Shown piece after piece: positions 10,020 to 18,914 of a stretch of 64,000 nt of DNA; the stretch's first letter is position 1; every line of letters starts with the position of its first letter. The notes under the pieces were generated by a model, which saw only the letters and a program-made list of their open reading frames with translations, was not told the DNA's origin and did no database searches. Both the position numbers and the translations under genes were made by a program. This DNA is from Hoylesella buccalis ATCC 35310 (lineage in GTDB: Bacteria; Bacteroidota; Bacteroidia; Bacteroidales; Bacteroidaceae), in assembly GCF_000177075.1 (NCBI RefSeq), contig NZ_ADEG01000058.1, positions 1 to 64,000 on the forward strand, read 5' to 3'.

Positions 10020-11333
10020 ATGAAGAAAATATATAGTTTCCTGCTACTTGCGGCCTTTACATTGGCTTTTAGTGCATGTAGCGACGATCAAGATCAAGTT
10101 GGCAGCGAGTATTCCCGCGCGTCTACTGTCAAGGTAACCAGCTCTAACCTTGTGTTTTCTGCAGCTGCCGGTACTGGCACGCTAGTGTTTGAAGCACCTT
10201 CAACAGCAACGGTGTCTGTTGATGCCCAATGGGCTTCGGCAGTTGTCAACGGCAACAAGGTTGATGTGAGCGTTAAGAAAAATCCTAAGTTGGAAGGGCG
10301 TTCGGCACTATTAACTATCAAATGTGGTGGTGATTCCACGCAGGTTACCGTTCAACAACGTGGAATGATGTTCAAATACGGTGGTAAAACATCTCAATTT
10401 ATCTATAACGATGCAGCCAGAACCATTAGCATCCCAGTGAAGAACGAAGGGTCTAACCTCTCCATCAAGGGGCTTGATTGGGCTGAGGCAAGCATCAATG
10501 ATGAAACCATCAACATCAAACTCTCTGAGAACAAGACGGGACATATCCGGTCTGGTGTCATTAAGTACACTACTGGACCTTATACAGACTCTATCTATGT
10601 GTGTCAGGGAGAGAAGAAAGACATCGTTAACAAGACTTACTATCTTGGTGGTTACGATTTGTCTAAGGTTACAGAGAACACGAAGAGTATCGATGAAGTA
10701 TTCTCTGTTGTGAAGGTGATGGTGGCTGAAGTGAAAGGGCAGTTGCTGATTTATTTCCCTGATACCAACTGGATTTTACCGATGAAGCTCGATGAAGGTT
10801 CGTTGAGTTTCGATATTAACGCAGGTGAACGCATGGGTATGTATTACAATTACTACCATGTTTTCTCAGGTGTAGTTGATTATGCGTACCTGGCCTCCTT
10901 CGAGAAGAACGAGATAAGTTTTGCGTTTGCAAGCGCAGAGTCAAAGTTGAGTATCTCTGGATACTTTGACTATAGTGAAAAACAAAACGCAACAATCGCT
11001 TTTATGGGTGACAACAAATTTAATGATGCCCTTATTAAGCAGTTGACGAAGGATCCGACGGCCGAGTACGATGCCAATGCATTGGGCTTCTTTATCTTCA
11101 ATTCCAATAAGGTAACGAAGAAAAGTTACCAGGGCGTGGCATCTCTCTTTTATAAGCCTTTCATGTTGGAGATTACTCCAAAGTCAGCCAAGGGTACCAT
11201 TCTCGAATTTGGCAAGTCTGCCAATCAAGACGAAGTTTCTAAGCAAGCGGTTCTCGAAAAAGTGAGAAAGCAGCTTCGTAACCATCCACTTTCTGGTAAA
11301 CTTCCATCAGAAATTCGTAAGGTATTGAGGTAG
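10020..11333 (+). CDS. BACON-domain surface lipoprotein
   Basis: This 437-residue lipoprotein starts at the ATG at 10020 (MKKIYSFLLL, lipobox FSACS). An earlier in-frame TTG overlaps the previous stop and lacks a proper signal sequence, so it was not used. Two BACON-like domains follow. The first (about 25-105) has AQWASAVVNGNKVDVSVKKN and ends in VTVQQRG. The second (about 110-190) has GLDWAEASINDETINIKLSEN. The C-terminal half is unassigned. As the last gene of the SusC/D operon, followed by a terminator, it is probably a surface ligand-binding accessory. Confidence 0.8.
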   Translation: MKKIYSFLLLAAFTLAFSACSDDQDQVGSEYSRASTVKVTSSNLVFSAAAGTGTLVFEAPSTATVSVDAQWASAVVNGNKVDVSVKKNPKLEGRSALLTIKCGGDSTQVTVQQRGMMFKYGGKTSQFIYNDAARTISIPVKNEGSNLSIKGLDWAEASINDETINIKLSENKTGHIRSGVIKYTTGPYTDSIYVCQGEKKDIVNKTYYLGGYDLSKVTENTKSIDEVFSVVKVMVAEVKGQLLIYFPDTNWILPMKLDEGSLSFDINAGERMGMYYNYYHVFSGVVDYAYLASFEKNEISFAFASAESKLSISGYFDYSEKQNATIAFMGDNKFNDALIKQLTKDPTAEYDANALGFFIFNSNKVTKKSYQGVASLFYKPFMLEITPKSAKGTILEFGKSANQDEVSKQAVLEKVRKQLRNHPLSGKLPSEIRKVLR

Positions 11334-11356
11334 TCGCTGAGTAAGACGTATATTGA

Positions 11357-11391
11357 AAGCCTGGCTTGAGCTTGTTCAAGCTAGGCTTTTT
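11357..11391 (+). terminator. Intrinsic terminator of the SusC/D operon
   Basis: AAGCCTGGCTTGA (11357-11369) pairs fully (one G-T) with TCAAGCTAGGCTT (11376-11388) around a 6-nt loop. It is followed by TTTTT. Confidence 0.88.
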
Positions 11392-11696
11392 GCTTGGATT
11401 ACATCCGTTAACGCCCTTGAATCCGTCGCATAGATTGGCTATCTTTGTTTCTGTTATTGCACCAGCGTTCTGCTCCAAGGGGCACTATGCGCTGCGTGGA
11501 GAAATGTTCCGAAGATTTACACGACTGTTAATTTATTTCAAAATTTACAAGTTGTGAAATAGAAAAAATATGTTGCCTGTCAGCTTGTTATGAAGCGTTG
11601 AAAAGCAAAAAACAAGTAAAAAATGAGGTCATTGTATGCTTTTTAGTGTGCTGTTTGTATGATTTGAGCTCCATATTTACATGCAATAGAATCCTA

Positions 11697-11756
11697 AAAG
11701 CATAGAGTTTGAGGGCCAATAAGCATGCTTTTGATGAAGTAAAGCAATGCTATTGA
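11697..11756. repeat. Copy of the dispersed CCAATA/GCATTGACTTTG intergenic motif
   Basis: The block AAAGCATAGAGTTTGAGGG-CCAATAAGCATGC is followed by AAAGCAATGCTATTG. It parallels the blocks at 44588-44690 and 57197-57285. Confidence 0.6.
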
Positions 11757-11944
11757 AAAATGGCAACTGACGAGATTCCGTAACATCTTGTATGATAATG
11801 AGATGCGAAAAACGCGAATTTTGAGCGTTTTTTTGTTCAGTCCTTCTGTTAGTCGCAAATACGCGAGTATTGAGGGTGCTTGGCAAAATATTTCGTTGTT
11901 CATTAGTTGCTACACATTGTTTATAATATTTTCTGATGTGTTGA

Positions 11945-12023
11945 CCAGGTAGTCATCCTCAATCTGTTCTGTCATCTTACTGAAAGAGGTGGTGTGCATG
12001 TTTGTGCTGTAAGCGTTGCTGAT
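11945..12023 (-). pseudogene. rsgA-like fragment
   Basis: By eye, about 62 of 79 bases match the intact rsgA (14990-15068) with no gaps. Read on the minus strand it gives ISNAYSTNMHTTSFSKM, against [17 protein letters not shown] in RsgA. The similarity ends on both sides, and a stop follows at about 11905. No G1 or G4 motif is present, so it cannot make a working GTPase. It is probably a decayed piece of a second rsgA copy. Confidence 0.55.
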
Positions 12024-12198
12024 GTTGATTGTTTCGATGACTTGGGCAAGGAAGTTGCGACTCTCGACGCTGTGGCAGATTGCCGATTTTATATGCGGGG
12101 GTACAACTAGGAAGATGCAATGTATCTATAAATCTGTTAAGATTGAAGAAGAAACTGTAATTATAGTTATTATTCTCATTTTTGTCGTTAGAAGTTTC

Positions 12199-12227
12199 TT
12201 GTTTTTATCATTTAATGATTAATTTTG
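12199..12227 (+). promoter_or_regulatory. Probable ahpC promoter
   Basis: TTG (12199-12201), an 18-nt spacer and TAATTTTG (12220-12227) fit the Bacteroidetes consensus with a slightly short spacer. They lie about 60 nt before ahpC. I cannot identify an OxyR site with confidence. Confidence 0.45.
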
Positions 12228-12287
12228 TAATAATTACAAATGGTAAGTTATCCATTCATTGTTTAATATTAAATAAATAGAATAAAT

Positions 12288-12854
12288 ATGGAAACAATAA
12301 TCAATGCACAAATTCCTGAGTTTAAGGTTCAGGCATTCCAAAAAGGAGAGTTTAAGACGGTTTCAAACGAAGATATCAAGGGCAAATGGGCCATCTTCTT
12401 CTTCTACCCAGCCGACTTCACCTTTGTATGTCCAACCGAGTTGGTTGACTTGGCAGGCAAGTACGAAGAATTAAAGAAGATGGGCGTAGAGGTGTTCTCT
12501 GTTAGCTGCGATACCCACTTTGTACACAAAGCATGGTACGACACATCTGACAGCATCAAGAAGATTAACTACACCATGCTTGCCGACCCATTGGCAGTAT
12601 TGGCAAAAGGCTTTGGCGTGTACAAAGAGGATGAAGGTGTAGCTTACCGCGGTACTTTCTTGGTAGATCCAGAGGGCAAGATTAAGATTGCAGAGATTCA
12701 AGACAACAGTATTGGTCGCAATGCTGACGAGTTGGTACGTAAGGTATCAGCAGCACAGTTCGTAGAATCTCACCCAGGTGAAGTTTGTCCAGCTAAGTGG
12801 AAGCAGGGTGAAGAGACATTGAAGCCAAGTATTGATTTGGTAGGAAAACTGTAG
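12288..12854 (+). CDS. ahpC: Alkyl hydroperoxide reductase subunit C (peroxiredoxin)
   Basis: This is a 188-residue typical 2-Cys peroxiredoxin. It reduces H2O2 and organic peroxides with peroxidatic Cys48 in DFTFVCPTE and resolving Cys167 in GEVCPAKW. AhpF recharges it. The length and the C-terminal tail are standard for AhpC. ahpF follows 155 nt downstream, across a strong hairpin that may set the ratio of the two products. Confidence 0.96.
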   Translation: METIINAQIPEFKVQAFQKGEFKTVSNEDIKGKWAIFFFYPADFTFVCPTELVDLAGKYEELKKMGVEVFSVSCDTHFVHKAWYDTSDSIKKINYTMLADPLAVLAKGFGVYKEDEGVAYRGTFLVDPEGKIKIAEIQDNSIGRNADELVRKVSAAQFVESHPGEVCPAKWKQGEETLKPSIDLVGKL

Positions 12855-12876
12855 AAAGAAACAGGAACCCAACTTG

Positions 12877-12943
12877 AAAGGTAGCTGAGAGAAAACACCT
12901 ACGAACTAAGTATCGTCGTTGCTTTCTCAAGCTACCTTTTTTT
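12877..12943 (+). terminator. Hairpin between ahpC and ahpF
   Basis: AAAGGTAGCT (12877-12886) pairs with AGCTACCTTT (12930-12939), extended inward by GAGAGAAA against TTTCTC. A run of seven T residues begins within the right arm (12937-12943). It has the form of an intrinsic terminator but lies inside the ahpC-ahpF unit, so partial read-through or a second promoter for ahpF is implied. Confidence 0.75.
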
Positions 12944-13009
12944 ATACCTTTTACATTTCTGTTAGAAACATAATAAAAAATTACCCATATATAAACAATT
13001 TATAGCACA

Positions 13010-14569
13010 ATGTTAGATTCAACCATCTTACAACAGGTTAAAGATGTCTTCAAAGATTTAACCCATCAATATACTTTCAAAGTAACGGCGCATCCGCAAC
13101 ATGAAAAAGCCGCAGAACTAAAAGAATTCATCAATGACTTTGTCTCCACATCCCAGCTTTTTACGGCACAATTTGCGGAGACCGATGACATGACTATTCA
13201 GTTCTCTCTGCTGAAAGACAATGAAGAAACAGGCGTTATGTTTCGTGGCATACCCAACGGTCATGAGTTTACATCACTTCTTTTGGCTGTCCTAAATGCC
13301 GATGGCAAGGGCAAAAACCTGCCCGATGATGCGATTTGCAAGCGTATTCAACGTCTCAAAGGAAACATCAAACTGCAAACATACGTCTCGTTAACCTGCA
13401 CCAACTGTCCCGACATCGTACAGGCGTTGAACGTCATGGCGCTGACCAGTTCAAAAATTTCGCACGAAATGGTAGATGGTGCCTTGTTTCAAGACGAGGT
13501 GGACAGCTTGAATATTCAAGCTGTACCAACTGTATACGCCAACGGAGAATTATTGCACATTGGACGAGGCAGCTTGGGAGAGCTGCTCACCAAATTAGAA
13601 GACATGATTGGCAGCGAAGAGGATGAGAACCAAGAACCTGTAGAACGCCGTTACGATGTCGTGGTTGTGGGAGGTGGTCCTGCTGGAGCGTCGGCAGCTA
13701 TTTATTCTGCACGCAAGGGTTTGCATGTAGCTGTCATTGCAAATAACATCGGTGGACAGATGAAAGATACGGTTGGTATCGAAAACTTCATCTCTGTTCC
13801 CAAGACAACAGGAGCGAAGATGGCTGACAATCTCCTTACACACCTCAAGGAATACCCTATTGATGTGTTTGACAACAGAAGGGTTGACAAGGCATTTTTC
13901 GACGAAGAACTAAAAAAGGTACATGTAAAAGGCGGTGAAATCTTTATCTCACCTGCGGTCATCATTGCTACAGGTGCAAGTTGGAGAAAGCTCAACGTAC
14001 AAGACGAGGCTAAGTATATGGGGCATGGTGTACACTTCTGCCCCCACTGCGACGGTCCTTTCTATAAGAACAAGCATGTGGCAGTGGTCGGAGGAGGTAA
14101 CTCTGGCGTAGAAGCGGCTATCGATTTGGCGGGCATCTGCAAACAGGTAACCCTGCTTGAATTTGGCGAGTCCTTACGAGCTGACACCGTTTTACAAGAA
14201 AAAGCGAAGAGTTTGGATAACGTGGAAATATACACCATGGCACAAACTACGGCTATCTTGGGCGACGGACAGAAAGTAACAGCCATTCGTGTGAAGAACC
14301 GCAATAACGATGAAGAACGTGACATAGCAGTAGACGGCATCTTTGTACAGATAGGATTGGCTGCCAATGCCGACCCTTTCCGTGAGGCTCTTCCGTTAAA
14401 TCAACGTCACGAGATAGAAGTAGACAACTATTGTAGGACTTCCGTATCTGGTGTTTATGCCGCTGGAGACGTGACCAACGTACCTTATAAACAAATCATG
14501 ATTGCCATGGGCGAAGGTGCCAAGGCTGCCCTTTCAGCTTTTGACGACAGGATTAGGGGCGTAATATAG
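13010..14569 (+). CDS. ahpF: Alkyl hydroperoxide reductase subunit F
   Basis: This 519-residue flavoprotein passes electrons from NADH to AhpC. The N-terminal double-thioredoxin domain carries the CTNC redox pair at 130-133. It is followed by an FAD-binding GGGPAG motif, the second redox pair CPHC (HFCPHCDGPF), an NAD-binding GGGNSG motif and the C-terminal GVYAAGDVTNVPYKQ flavin segment. All four redox cysteines are present and the length is typical. Confidence 0.96.
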   Translation: MLDSTILQQVKDVFKDLTHQYTFKVTAHPQHEKAAELKEFINDFVSTSQLFTAQFAETDDMTIQFSLLKDNEETGVMFRGIPNGHEFTSLLLAVLNADGKGKNLPDDAICKRIQRLKGNIKLQTYVSLTCTNCPDIVQALNVMALTSSKISHEMVDGALFQDEVDSLNIQAVPTVYANGELLHIGRGSLGELLTKLEDMIGSEEDENQEPVERRYDVVVVGGGPAGASAAIYSARKGLHVAVIANNIGGQMKDTVGIENFISVPKTTGAKMADNLLTHLKEYPIDVFDNRRVDKAFFDEELKKVHVKGGEIFISPAVIIATGASWRKLNVQDEAKYMGHGVHFCPHCDGPFYKNKHVAVVGGGNSGVEAAIDLAGICKQVTLLEFGESLRADTVLQEKAKSLDNVEIYTMAQTTAILGDGQKVTAIRVKNRNNDEERDIAVDGIFVQIGLAANADPFREALPLNQRHEIEVDNYCRTSVSGVYAAGDVTNVPYKQIMIAMGEGAKAALSAFDDRIRGVI

Positions 14570-14745
14570 TTTGTCGTTTGTTTCCTGAAGTTGTTACTTC
14601 TTAGGACAAAATGTGATTAAATTAAAAAGAATGTACGAATAAAGCAGCTTGTATTGCTTTTCATGTGTAGATAGGATGGCACTCCATGCGAGTGCCATTC
14701 GGTCTATAAGGTCGTGTGTGAGGATTTTGTCCGGATGGCTCTATG

Positions 14746-15678
14746 CTAATAGGCCGCACGATATTTGCTGTCATCTTTATCTTCCAACATGTTGAGATAA
14801 CTCTGATAGCGGCTGACGGAGATGTAATGATTCTCAATAGCTTGTATCACCGCACAGCCAGGTTCATGTGTGTGTGTGCAATTGTTGAATTTGCAATCTT
14901 TGGAAAACTCGAAGATTTCCTTGAAATAGCTTGTCAGTTCTTCTCGCTCGATGTCAAAGGTTCCGAAGCCTTTGATGCCCGGTGTGTCAATCAGGTAACC
15001 ACCCTCTGCCAGTTCTATCATCTCGCTGAAAGTGGTGGTGTGCATGCCTGTGCCGTGCGCGTTGCTGATTTCGGCCGTACGTTGATCGGCGTGTGGGATG
15101 ATGGCGTTGATGAGGGTCGATTTGCCTACACCGCTATTCCCGCTGACCAGCGTTACCTTTTGTTTTAGGAGTGTTTGTAACTGGTCGATGCCCATGCCCG
15201 TTTCAGCCGATATCTCGATACACGGATAGCCGATGGTTTCGTACAGTGTCACCATTTGTTGTTGGTAGCGACGTTCGTCATCGTTGAGCAAGTCGGTCTT
15301 ATTGAACACCAAGACTACGGGTACCCGATAGGCTTCAGCTCCGGCGAGGAATCGGTCAATGAAAGTAGTGGAGGTTTCCGGCTGCTTGATGGTGATGATG
15401 AGAAGAGCCTGGTCGAGGTTGGCAGCGATGATTTGGCTTTGCTTGGAGAGATTAGATGCTTTGCGTATGATGTAGTTTTTGCGGTCGTCTATGGCACTAA
15501 TTAGTGCAGTTCCCTCGGCGTTCATGATGATGTCAACATAGTCGCCCACCGCTACAGGACTGGTGCTGCGGATACCTTTCAATCGAAAGTTACCTTTCAC
15601 CTTGCATTCTACGATACGTCCGTCATCGGTCTTGACGGTGTACCAGCTTCCTGTATTCCTGATAATGAGGCCGTGCAT
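14746..15678 (-). CDS. rsgA: Ribosome small-subunit-dependent GTPase RsgA
   Basis: RsgA is a late 30S assembly factor. The 310-residue protein shows the circularly permuted GTPase order typical of the family: an OB-like N-terminus, G4 NKTD (126-129), G1 [10 protein letters not shown] (179-188), then G3 DTPG. A C-terminal zinc knuckle follows ([14 protein letters not shown]). A copy of the palindromic repeat sits 18 nt before its start codon. A decayed partial copy lies at 11945-12023. The hairpin at 14674-14700 lies between this gene and ahpF but has no T tract. Confidence 0.95.
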   Translation of the reverse strand: MHGLIIRNTGSWYTVKTDDGRIVECKVKGNFRLKGIRSTSPVAVGDYVDIIMNAEGTALISAIDDRKNYIIRKASNLSKQSQIIAANLDQALLIITIKQPETSTTFIDRFLAGAEAYRVPVVLVFNKTDLLNDDERRYQQQMVTLYETIGYPCIEISAETGMGIDQLQTLLKQKVTLVSGNSGVGKSTLINAIIPHADQRTAEISNAHGTGMHTTTFSEMIELAEGGYLIDTPGIKGFGTFDIEREELTSYFKEIFEFSKDCKFNNCTHTHEPGCAVIQAIENHYISVSRYQSYLNMLEDKDDSKYRAAY

Positions 15679-15696
15679 GGATGGATTTAGTTTAAA

Positions 15697-15735
15697 GCCT
15701 CACCCCTGCCCCTCTCCAAAAGAGAGGGGAGTGGA
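15697..15735 (-). repeat. Solo copy of the DUF559-associated palindromic repeat
   Basis: GCCTCACCCCTGCCCCTCTC, AAAA and GAGAGGGGAGTGG match the repeat family at 34023-36143 with a compensated stem (CCCCTCTC/GAGAGGGG instead of CCCCTCCC/GGGAGGGG). It is assigned to the minus strand because its GCCTC outer end faces the minus-strand rsgA start, 18 nt away. Confidence 0.75.
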
Positions 15736-15837
15736 TAGACTTTTATACGGTTGGATAGTCTTGTGACTTTCTCTTTTATCATTCTTCACAAAAGAGTTGG
15801 AATTTTGAGGGACGAGTAGTTCATGACTCAATAAACG

Positions 15838-15912
15838 GATCAACTTACAAACTCATCAACTCACAAACTTATATACTCATTAACTCATCAACTTACAAAC
15901 TCATCAACTCAA
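15838..15912. repeat. Low-complexity tandem repeat, ACTCATCAACTTACAA type
   Basis: Degenerate 14-16-bp units built from ATCAACTTACAAACTC are repeated about five times just after the frr stop codon. The composition is strongly biased (few G on the plus strand). No coding or RNA function is visible. Confidence 0.75.
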
Positions 15913-15917
15913 ATTCC

Positions 15918-16478
15918 CTACACCGTCATGATTTCTTTTGTCTTGTCTTCCAGCAGATTATCTACCTGCTTGATGAACTTGTCGTGAATCTTTTGCAATT
16001 CGTTCTCGGCGTCCTTTCCCGCATCTTCCGACAGTCCGTCTTTAATGGCTTTCTTGAGTTTGTCTTTGATTTCAGAGCGCACGTTGCGCACTTCTATCTT
16101 CGATTTTTCGCCTATCTTGTTGCACTGCTTCACCAAATCACGACGACGCTCCTCAGTAGGTTGAGGGATTCCCAGGCGGATTATCTCGCCATTGTTCTCT
16201 GGTGTGATGCCCACGTCAGAATCCATGATGGCCTTTTCGATGTCCCGAATGGCCTTTCTGTCCCACGGTTTGATGGCGATGGTGCGCGCATCAGGAACAG
16301 AAACGTTGGCAACTTGGTTGAGAGGAACCATGGATCCGTACGAACTGACCATCACTCCGTCCAAGATAGCTACGTTTGCGCGTCCCGCACGAATGCGGTT
16401 CAATTGCTCTTCTAAAAATGTGGTAGCCATCTGCATGCGCTCTTCGGCGCCTTGTAATGTAGATTTTACGTCAATCAT
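15918..16478 (-). CDS. frr: Ribosome recycling factor
   Basis: RRF splits post-termination ribosomes together with EF-G. Starting at the ATG at 16478 (MIDVKSTLQGAEERMQ) gives 186 residues, the standard length. An upstream in-frame TTG would add 11 unlikely residues. Conserved RRF segments include EEQLNRIRAGRANVAILDG near the N-terminus and PQPTEERRRDLVKQ in the middle. It lies between rsgA and rsmA on the same strand. Confidence 0.95.
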   Translation of the reverse strand: MIDVKSTLQGAEERMQMATTFLEEQLNRIRAGRANVAILDGVMVSSYGSMVPLNQVANVSVPDARTIAIKPWDRKAIRDIEKAIMDSDVGITPENNGEIIRLGIPQPTEERRRDLVKQCNKIGEKSKIEVRNVRSEIKDKLKKAIKDGLSEDAGKDAENELQKIHDKFIKQVDNLLEDKTKEIMTV

Positions 16479-16646
16479 ATCTTTTCTTGCATTAGAGTTA
16501 GTATTGTACAAAAATAAGCAATTACCAGGAAATAAACAACTGTTTGCTGGAAATTGTTTTACGTTATGGGACTAACGAGGGGCGGTGTAGTTGTTTTTTT
16601 TCAGTCTGTAGAGTTGTGTTTTATCCCTGTTTGAAGGTTTTTTGGC

Positions 16647-17462
16647 TCAGCATGATCCTTGTTGATGGAGGCGCTTCAGCTCGACTTCCACCTGGTTTGT
16701 CAATGCGACGAACTGTGCCACGGACAACTGTTCGGGCCGTTTGGTCATCAGTTCTCCTGCATAGAATTCGGCGGACGCACCCTCACCCGGGAATAGCTGT
16801 CGCAAGCTTACCCGCAACATTTTGCGCCGTTGATTGAAAACGGTTTTGACAACTCGTTTGAAGAACATTTCGTCACAACCCAAATCGTGCACCTCGTTTC
16901 GCGTCATGCGTATGACCGCACTCTTTACTTTGGGTGGCGGATTGAACACATGTTCGTCTACCGTGAACAGATATTCCACGTGATACCACGCTTGTATCAA
17001 TACCGACAGGATGCCATACGCCTTGTTGCCAGGCTCAGAAGCGATGCGTTGTGCCACTTCGCGCTGTATCATGCCGGTGCAGCAGGGGATGAGGTCTTTG
17101 TAGTCGAGCATCTTAAAGAAGATTTGCGAGGAGATGTCATACGGATAATTACCCGTCAAAACAAACTGTTGGCCGTCGAACACCTGGTGGAGGTCCATAC
17201 GTAGGAAATCCTGTCCGATGATGTTGTCACGCAGTTTGGGAAAGTTCTCCCTAAGATATGCTACCGACTCGCGGTCTATCTCGACCGCTTTTACTTCCCG
17301 TGGTTTCTCAACAAGATATTGTGTCAGCACGCCCATGCCGGGGCCTATCTCCAGTATGGGGATGCTTGGACATGCGTCAACGGTATCGGCAATGCGCTTG
17401 GCAATGCTCAAATCGGTCAGGAAGTGCTGTCCTAAGTTCTTTTTTGGTTTTACTATCTTCAT
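16647..17462 (-). CDS. rsmA: 16S rRNA dimethyladenosine transferase RsmA/KsgA
   Basis: RsmA dimethylates two adjacent adenines near the 3' end of 16S rRNA using SAM. The 271-residue protein opens with KPKKNLGQHFLTD, has the SAM-binding EIGPGMGVLTQYL, and carries the catalytic NYPYD (NLPY-type) motif. The VFNPPPKVKSAV segment is also typical. A TATCTTTG -7 box lies on its strand at 17549-17542. Confidence 0.95.
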   Translation of the reverse strand: MKIVKPKKNLGQHFLTDLSIAKRIADTVDACPSIPILEIGPGMGVLTQYLVEKPREVKAVEIDRESVAYLRENFPKLRDNIIGQDFLRMDLHQVFDGQQFVLTGNYPYDISSQIFFKMLDYKDLIPCCTGMIQREVAQRIASEPGNKAYGILSVLIQAWYHVEYLFTVDEHVFNPPPKVKSAVIRMTRNEVHDLGCDEMFFKRVVKTVFNQRRKMLRVSLRQLFPGEGASAEFYAGELMTKRPEQLSVAQFVALTNQVEVELKRLHQQGSC

Positions 17463-17795
17463 GGGTCAGTTGTTTTCAGTAGGCAGGTATGGCGCTACAA
17501 CTCTCTGCGTTTGAATAGTCATACATGCCTTTTTCGCAGGACAAAGATAAATATTAAAAATGAATTATATAGGTGCGGCCGTGAAAATATCACCCAAAAG
17601 ATCAAAGCTGCAGCTAATCGTATTGGTTCACTTACAACTTGATAGCTGTGATTGTTGGTTACTTTCCAAACGGTGTGCCGTTGTAAATATTAACTATTTT
17701 TTTGACAGAAACACTGCCTTTTCCTGTTATTTTTAGCTATATTTGCAAACACTTAAATTTTTAATAACTCAAAATTCTTTAGGTAATTTTTTCGG
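17463..17795. other. Divergent intergenic region, rsmA / keto-sugar operon
   Basis: It contains the minus-strand -7 box for rsmA (17549-17542) and a plus-strand TATATTTG (17738-17745) about 50 nt before the oxidoreductase operon. A short AACGG/CCGTT hairpin lies between them. No gene or RNA is recognisable. Confidence 0.45.
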
Positions 17796-18872
17796 ATGAA
17801 AATAAAAGTTGCGATTATCGGGTTCGGTCGAATGGGAAGGTTTTACCTTCAGGAGTTTCAAAAGAGTGCCCGATATGACGTAGTATATATATGTGATATT
17901 AATGAAGGCTGCTGTAAATTGGCGCGTGAATTGTCTCCAAGTTCAAAAGTTATCACCAACAGCGATGTGGTTTTCGATGACCCTAACGTACAGCTGGTTG
18001 TTTTAAGCGCATTTGCAAGTGATCGTAGAGATCGCATTGCCTTAGCTGTAGCCAAGGGAAAACATATCATTGCAGAAAAGCCTATTGCTGACACTGTAGA
18101 AGCAGAAGAAGCCTGTGTGCAGATGACAGAAAATTACGATGGCATCTGTACGGTGAACATGTACTTGCGTAATTCTTGGTATCACAGCGAGTTGAAGGAT
18201 ATTGTGGCTAGCGGAGAATTAGGTGATTTGGCCATTCTTCGTATTTGTCACATGACGCCAGGCTTGGCTCCGGGTGAAGGACATGAGTCGGAAGGACCGT
18301 GCTTTCACGACTGTGGTATGCACTATGTGGACGTGGCGCGATGGTATGCTGGCAGCGAATTCAAGACCTATCATGCCCAAGGCATTCGAATGTGGGATTA
18401 CAAGGATCCTTGGTGGTTGCAGGTACATGGTACCTTTGAAAACGGCATCGTGTTTGACATCACGCAAGGTTTTGTCTACGGACAGCTTTCGAAGGATCAG
18501 ACACACAATTCTTATATAGACATTATCGGAACAAAAGGTATTGCTCACATGACGCACGACTTCCAAACAGCAGTTGTTGACGTGCGAGGGGTGAACGAAA
18601 CACTGCATATTGAAAAGCCTTTTGGTGGTAAGAATATTGATGTGCTCATTGAGCGCATGGCCAACTCGATAGAAACAGGAGTACGTGACTCGCATCTACC
18701 CACCTTCAAAGATTCGGCCATCGCATCCAAATTCGCATGGGATTGTCTGGACGATGCGGCCAAACACGACCTTCCAGCCATCGGAAATCTAGAAACATTG
18801 GAACAAATCAGGTACCGCAGAAGGCACATGACCGATGGATATGGACTACTACCTAGTAACTCAGAAGTTTAA
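17796..18872 (+). CDS. Gfo/Idh/MocA family oxidoreductase, cytoplasmic
   Basis: This 358-residue NAD(P)-dependent dehydrogenase has an N-terminal Rossmann fold (IIGFGRMG, residues about 8-15) and the family EKP motif (HIIAEKPIAD). There is no signal peptide. It resembles inositol 2-dehydrogenase-type members. It is the first gene of a five-gene operon with a Tat-exported relative and two DUF1080 proteins, which points to oxidation or reduction at sugar C3 in a 3-keto-glycoside pathway. The exact substrate cannot be read from the sequence. Confidence 0.87.
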   Translation: MKIKVAIIGFGRMGRFYLQEFQKSARYDVVYICDINEGCCKLARELSPSSKVITNSDVVFDDPNVQLVVLSAFASDRRDRIALAVAKGKHIIAEKPIADTVEAEEACVQMTENYDGICTVNMYLRNSWYHSELKDIVASGELGDLAILRICHMTPGLAPGEGHESEGPCFHDCGMHYVDVARWYAGSEFKTYHAQGIRMWDYKDPWWLQVHGTFENGIVFDITQGFVYGQLSKDQTHNSYIDIIGTKGIAHMTHDFQTAVVDVRGVNETLHIEKPFGGKNIDVLIERMANSIETGVRDSHLPTFKDSAIASKFAWDCLDDAAKHDLPAIGNLETLEQIRYRRRHMTDGYGLLPSNSEV

Positions 18873-18914
18873 TCAACGTAAATTGTATATCTATATTAAC
18901 CAAACTAAACAATT

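Larger units (their letters stand above)
11392..12198. other. Gene-free region with a repeat motif and an rsgA remnant
   Basis: About 0.8 kb with no credible intact gene. It contains a dispersed repeat motif (11697-11756), a small hairpin AAAAACGC/GCGTTTTT followed by T residues (11808-11832), a TCGCAAATACGC block (11853-11864) that recurs at 44484 and 57082, and an rsgA-like fragment (11945-12023). Confidence 0.5.

Noticed and set aside
11677-11903. Two overlapping 69-residue minus-strand frames
   Set aside because: They are translations of the dispersed repeat block (peptide YWPSNSMLL also appears from the array at 1996), with no independent support.
14674-14700. Terminator between ahpF and rsgA
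   Set aside because: The GGATGGCACTC/GAGTGCCATTC hairpin is real but has no T tract on either strand, so termination is not supported.
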